A stretch of DNA of 64,000 nucleotides. It comes from Ianthella basta (lineage: Eukaryota > Porifera > Demospongiae > Verongiida > Ianthellidae). The stretch covers positions 4,443,427 to 4,507,426 of the forward strand of contig OZ025882.1 of assembly GCA_964019415.1 (NCBI GenBank), written 5' to 3'. Positions 58,638-64,000 of this stretch are shown here, one piece after another. The stretch's first letter is position 1. Each line of letters opens with the position of its first letter. The notes below the pieces were generated by a model, which searched no databases, was not told the origin of the DNA, and worked only from the letters and a program-made list of their open reading frames with translations. Made by a program: the position numbers and the translations under genes.

Positions 58638-61600
58638 TCAATGCCAATGCTTTCTTTGCAAGTCCATGTACAAATCACCAGCACTGGCCATTGGAGCCCC
58701 CAGTTGTGCAGCCAGCTGTGGGTTGGCCACATGGCTCAGGCTCTCCCGTGGGATGTCCAGCACAGCCTGACTGCCAGGCACTGTTAGCAGGTCCACAATA
58801 GTAGCAAAGCCTGGTCGGCTGTGGTACTCCAGGTTCCTGTACAACCAATGATAATATCAGATATAAAATGTAATATGTCACCAATTATGACAATACATAT
58901 CCAGTACATATGCTGAGCATGAACATCCAATATACATAGTGTGTGCATAGAAGTACAAATTATACACATTGTAGGGGGCAATACACATGTTCTCTGTACA
59001 CCTATACAATGGCTTCACCAGTGAGGCACACAACTTCCACTAGTACCACATGGAACACTGTATGGTCCAAAGACTCCAAATGTACATGATGTCCTGCACA
59101 GTACTCCAGGTTACTCAACCCTCTCTCTTACAGTGTCTTGTGAGCTAGCTATAATTAGTGCCTAGTGCTTCAGACTACCTGCACACAACTTGTTAGGTCC
59201 CCCAACTCTGTGCACTAACCAGCAGTCCACCATAACGGAGTAGACGACCCTTGGACATCCAGGAGGTGGTGGTTGCACTATGATATTATGTCTTTCTTCA
59301 TGCATCGCTTCAATGACCTGTTGTGAGTAAGACATGTACAAAGTATATATGCATACGAGTACAGTGATCCTGCTGTCTCCCAATTGCACTGTAATATAAT
59401 GCACATGAAACTCCATCTAGTAACTGGGGTTGTTTGAACCCGATCCAACAAACAATATTAATGGTGCCATTGTTTGACTCTGTGGGCATTTAACCATAAG
59501 CAGTCATTCTTGCTAATGCTCAGTACCACACACTCACCTGCTGCAAGGAGAGGTCCTTGTAGGGTGGCTCTCCAAGTGACCATATCTCATAGAGCAGCAT
59601 ACCATAGCTCCACACATCACTGTGAGTGCTGTACTTCTTGTAGAATAGGGCCTGAGAGTGGATCAGACAACAGTAACTACAGAACATACAAGTGGTCGCC
59701 AGCCATCAAGTACTGCTAACACAGTGTCATCATTCACATCAGATGCCACTACAGTTAACAGCTACACACCCACATGCAGTTTGGCCACAACAATGCTGCA
59801 CTGCTGTCTGTGCTTACCTCGGGTGCTGTGCTCCGAAAGGGGACTTTACCTCCACTTGCCATGTAGTATGCCTTCTCGTCCAAACCACGAGAGAGACCAA
59901 AATCAGAGATCTAAAGGGAGCACCAAAACACTCCGTACACATAGGCAGGATAGAGGAATCATTTGGATGGTTACCTCGTGAATATGTAACAACAACGTGT
60001 CAAGCATTTTGCACTCCACCCACTCGGACACATAAACCTAAACTACTCTTTGCAGTAAACATCATAGTCAATATGCCAAATGTACCTATGTATACTCAAT
60101 AGCACAAATGCTTAATGTCCTTGTCTCATGAACCCCAAGACTATTGCACAACCACAAGTGGAGAAAATGTTTGGTCACATGAGCTCAGTTTCCTGCTCAG
60201 ATTGCTGTATTGCCAGTTAGGTGCACACATAGCATACATTCTTGTGCACTCAAATGCACAACAACCACCAACAGCAGAATATACTGAGCTATTGCAGCTA
60301 ATGCGAGTTGTTGGGCTACAACTGATTGCCCAAGAAATAAGGAAGCAAACAGGCCTTCTTCTGCTATGCAGAGATATTTCATGTGCCTCCCAACAAGTAG
60401 TGGGAAGTGACTGTATTACTGCCTGTTGCCCATAGCAGCAATATCCCATGTAGTTGAGAAGTAATTAGTCATTGTTATTATTAGTCTCTTTGTTGTGATA
60501 ACGAGGGACCAGGTATGGGCTCTTAGCCCTTGAATGAGCAGGTGTTACCCGGGGCTGAGTCAGCATTGAAGAGAAATGAGAGAAGCGTGACAGCTTCCCT
60601 TATGGAAATCTTTAGGGCTTCCTCCAACGTGGCTTCTTTTGCAGTTACCTACAGTAGGTCATCCTTAAGCCTCACTAGGTTTTCAGCACAGTGAAAGCAC
60701 ACCCGAGATGCGAGTGAGCACCCAGTAGTGTTTGAGCTACCCCACATTGAAGCCTATTTGTTACTTCTGAACAACATGTACAGTACAGCTGATGGACTGC
60801 CAAGCCTCCTCCTTGCCCTTTCCTGGCCAGCAAGATGCTTTGCAGCACACATTGCAACACATAACATGATTGACTATTTGAATTTAATTCATCACATACC
60901 CATATTGCTCAATCTTTCCACTATTTCAAGTCATGGAAAACTGAGTCATGTGACCAGACTGTTTCTACACTTGTGCACCATTCTAGCTAATGACACAATT
61001 GAGGTCCAGGTAGATTGTTAAGAGGCTAGATCAGATTACACAAATACATTCCATCAATGGCAACATGCTCTTCTGCCCACCAACTGTACATGACTAAATA
61101 CCTTGCAGTCTTGGTTGCTATCAAGAAGGATGTTCCTGGCTGCCAGGTCTCTGTGGATGAAACCCTTTCCAGAGAGGTACTTCATGCCTTCCGCAATCTG
61201 GCAACAGAACTTTAACAGCAAAGATGGTGTGTTGTCATCAACTCTGCTAGCACGACTACAAGGAAGTAGTAACAAGGCAGGGATGACATACATTAGTACA
61301 CAATGCACTTGTGCCTGTGCATGTGAGCAATGCCAATTAGGTCATAGCTGGCCTACATGACTATTTTCTGCATTCCCTTTCGAGTAAGAGAGGGGCTAGC
61401 AAGCTAGGCTAAGAGGATGAGATTATTGTTGCCCTGATTACACAGGCTATGCTGAAGTTAAGGGTGAAGTGCTGACATGTGCGTGAAGCGTAAATAATAC
61501 AATTATACTGCCAAAAAGCCTGAAATTCTTGGGATTTCCAGTATCACTACGTTATGCAGATGCTCATATACAGCACCAGTGCATGTGCTACATGCATTCT

Positions 61601-63995
61601 GTCAGAGTGTGTACCTGCACCACACAACCAGTCGATGTGGTAGGACCTGATTAATCTCATCATTTTGGCATTCATTTTGCCAAACCAGCAAGCACATGAA
61701 ATGTACAGTCCTACATGTGTGTATGTGCAACACTTACTCTTGCTGTAGCCCAATCAGTAAGTTCTTCAGGTCCCCACTGCTCAGGAGTTCCATCACCAGA
61801 ACCAGCTACACACAGAAGTGGGCACACAACATTATAAGCACACCCTACTCCACACCAGCTCCTCCTCATGCACCATTCAACACACCGGCTCCTCCACAGT
61901 GACTGCTCCGAGGAGTCTGACCACATTGGGGTGCACAAACTGCTTCATAATGGCCGCCTCTTGGAGCAGCTTCACCTTCTCCGGCTCAGGTGCATCTCTG
62001 TGTGAGACCTTGAGGGCCACAGCCACTGTACCCTCTGGAGTGGACCACATTCCCTTGTGCACTACACCAAACTCCCCTGAACCAAGAACTGGGCCACGTC
62101 TATTGGGAATTTGCACACAATGATAGCACTGGCACTCATATACATGTTTGCATGCACAGTAACTCAGCAAAACCATTTTGTATAAAACAGCCAAGAACTC
62201 TGCACAGTATCAGCAACCTACGTATACTGCTACATGCATATATGCATGCCAGCATATAATGGATTGTACATACATGTCATATACCCTTTCCCCTGTCTCC
62301 CTACACAATGTACAATTACTTTAATGCTACAAGTTGTACCGGAAACAAGATGTAAATTTTACTTTAAGGCTACATTTAGCGGCAACCATCATTTTGAAAT
62401 GTCCAGCACTTGGTGGGTATAGATTTTGACAATTTGTCGGTATAGATTTTGACAATTTGTCACTATTAACTAAATTTGCTAACCTTAGTAACTGTTAAAA
62501 TTAGTAGCCTAAAGGTAAGCGTTCACGATAAACAAATGAATTACAGTACCTCAGGGTATGTGGTGGGATCTCGATGCATCTCATTCTAGACAGGTCATCA
62601 TAAAGCTCAACTACAGATTCAGCTGGAGGCCTGTACTGCACATTCTCATATGCTGGAGTAAAGCTTTGTTCAAGCTGAGGAAGATAAACAGAAAATAAAT
62701 CTTACAACTGACTTTCAAGAAACAGAAAAGCAAATGTGAGCGGATTTGACAAAGGGGTCACTTGTCACTATGTATAAAGTGTCACTACGGACGAAAACAT
62801 GCAACCGAGTGATGTTTTCAGTAAATTCAAATTTTTCCATCTTTCGTACCTGTGGTATTGTCCTAACATCCGGCCAGGTTTCAGACTCATAGTCCTTTCC
62901 TGCGCTTCCAACAGGAAGAATAGTTACGCCGTTGCCATGTTTACAAATATAATAATGAAAGGGTTACGGGCCATTCTCATAATTGCACCAGGCATATTTT
63001 TGTACTTTGAGCGTGCGTATCTCGGGAACGAGAGCAGCTAAAGCATGACAAAGTGCAACGAAGAGCTCATCTACTGTGCTTCCACCCAGTACCACTAACT
63101 CAAAATCGAGAATAGTGGCAAGTGGGCCCTTTTGTTAAATCCGCTCACAAATGTATAAATCCAAACTTTCATAATACTTACTGGACTTTGCAAGGATGCA
63201 TAACTACCAGTCTCTGTCCATCCAGTCGACATGCCCTCACCAACAGCCACCTTGCTCTGCACATTCACCCTAGCTACCTGCATGGGGCAGTGACAACACA
63301 TGGCCTAGGTTCACTTAATACTTACAGTTTGCATAACAGTAAAGCTTACATTGGATGGAACATAACTGTAGATGGTAGCATCAGCATTCCCATTGGAGAC
63401 AGCCTTTGTTTTGAAGTCTGGGGCCTCTTCATAGGCATTTCCGTTGGGAACATCTATGCTCTCATACATGGGGTTATTGGATACCAGCTGTGTATGGCCC
63501 TCCAGCCGGATGGTGTCCTCATTGTTTGGTGTAGAGTAGTAGACTGATGCCCCAACTACACAAGCCATATGTAGAGAAGAGGACAAGTGAAGGCGATGGT
63601 TGGTGCCAAATATTGTCAATGACATCATGGACCATCTCAGTGGTTAGATCATACTCACTGTCCACACTTGACTTGTGACTTCTTGTTCTGTACTTGTACA
63701 CTCCAAACACCACAAGCACAACCATGACCACTGACACCACAATCAAAATTACTAGGAAAATAACTATTCCAGCAAGGCCACCAAGATCTAGAATACCAAA
63801 CTGCACTATTCTGTTGTTCTGTGAAATACAAGAAGACAAATCTGGAATATTACAACAGCAACCTGCATGAAGCATAATTAGACATATCAATGTCACCATC
63901 CTGTTCCACGCCATGCAGTAGTAACAAACTCACAAGAGCAGGAGGTGCAGGAGGCATGCTAGGAAGGACTGTTGCATTTGGCAAATTGGCTGCAC
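58638..63995 (-). CDS. RTK-D, receptor tyrosine kinase (5' end beyond window)
   Basis: Exons in transcript order: 63995-63934 (Pro-rich stalk), 63818-63659 (membrane helix, VYKYRTRSH), 63555-63350, 63277-63182, 62674-62550 (juxtamembrane), 62099-61886 ([17 protein letters not shown]), 61805-61738, 61243-61102 (HRDLAARN), 59910-59818 (DFGLSRG, YY, FRSTAPE), 59651-59538, 59317-59220, 58836-58638 (stop TGA). Lengths equal RTK-A and RTK-B and no frame break is seen. Two docking motifs differ from the paralogues: YEEAP for YEEVP and IYSYVP for IYGYVP. The rest of the ectodomain lies beyond the right edge. Confidence 0.87.
62736..63148. mobile_element. 413-bp TIR element in the RTK-D juxtamembrane intron
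   Basis: GTGAGCGGATTTGACAAAGG at the left is matched by the complement of CCTTTTGTTAAATCCGCTCAC at the right. AAAT flanks both sides. The same intron in RTK-A and RTK-B (17266-17347 and 33870-33952) lacks it. It is non-coding. Confidence 0.8.
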
Positions 63996-64000
63996 CTGAA

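Overview
This is eukaryotic nuclear DNA. Coding sequence is split by GT-AG introns, the kinase exons carry metazoan receptor-tyrosine-kinase (RTK) signatures, and introns and spacers are packed with transposons. The mix of an expanded, tandemly duplicated RTK family, a Frizzled-type cysteine-rich receptor and many foldback elements suggests an early-branching animal, most likely a demosponge. That is an inference; no species marker is present.

Layout: 1-1312 is the decayed 3' part of a retroelement on the minus strand. RTK-1 lies on the plus strand (about 1385-11794); one kinase intron holds a 3.4 kb palindromic element (5820-9222). RTK-A converges on it from the minus strand (12865-18920 and probably beyond), with a complete-looking PHD/endonuclease/reverse-transcriptase LINE (about 19131-23960) directly upstream. 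A sparse zone (24000-29500) holds a duplicated orphan exon. RTK-B (minus, 29522-38740) is a close paralogue of RTK-A. A spacer (38741-41440) leads to a dead kinase fragment, psi-C (41442-42790), and a block of small DNA transposons.

From 44695 to 54928, eight phase-compatible plus-strand exons total 999 nt and give a 332-residue protein: signal peptide, Frizzled-type cysteine-rich region, one membrane helix and a short tyrosine-bearing tail without a kinase. A kinase pseudogene psi-E (plus, 56627-57833), homologous to the 3' end of RTK-1, then converges on RTK-D (minus, 58638-63995, running off the window). The convergent pair RTK-1/RTK-A is therefore repeated as psi-E/RTK-D.

RTK-A, -B and -D share exon lengths and phases (kinase part 214, 68, 142, 93, 114, 98, 199 nt), so they are recent duplicates. 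Each has a Ser/Thr-rich extracellular stalk, one membrane helix, a juxtamembrane region full of tyrosine motifs and a complete kinase domain. All carry Ser where tyrosine kinases normally have Trp before the APE motif. Comparing paralogues exposes several transposon insertions with empty sites and target-site duplications. The genes probably encode cell-surface receptors with diverging ectodomains and docking tyrosines; ligands cannot be read from the sequence.
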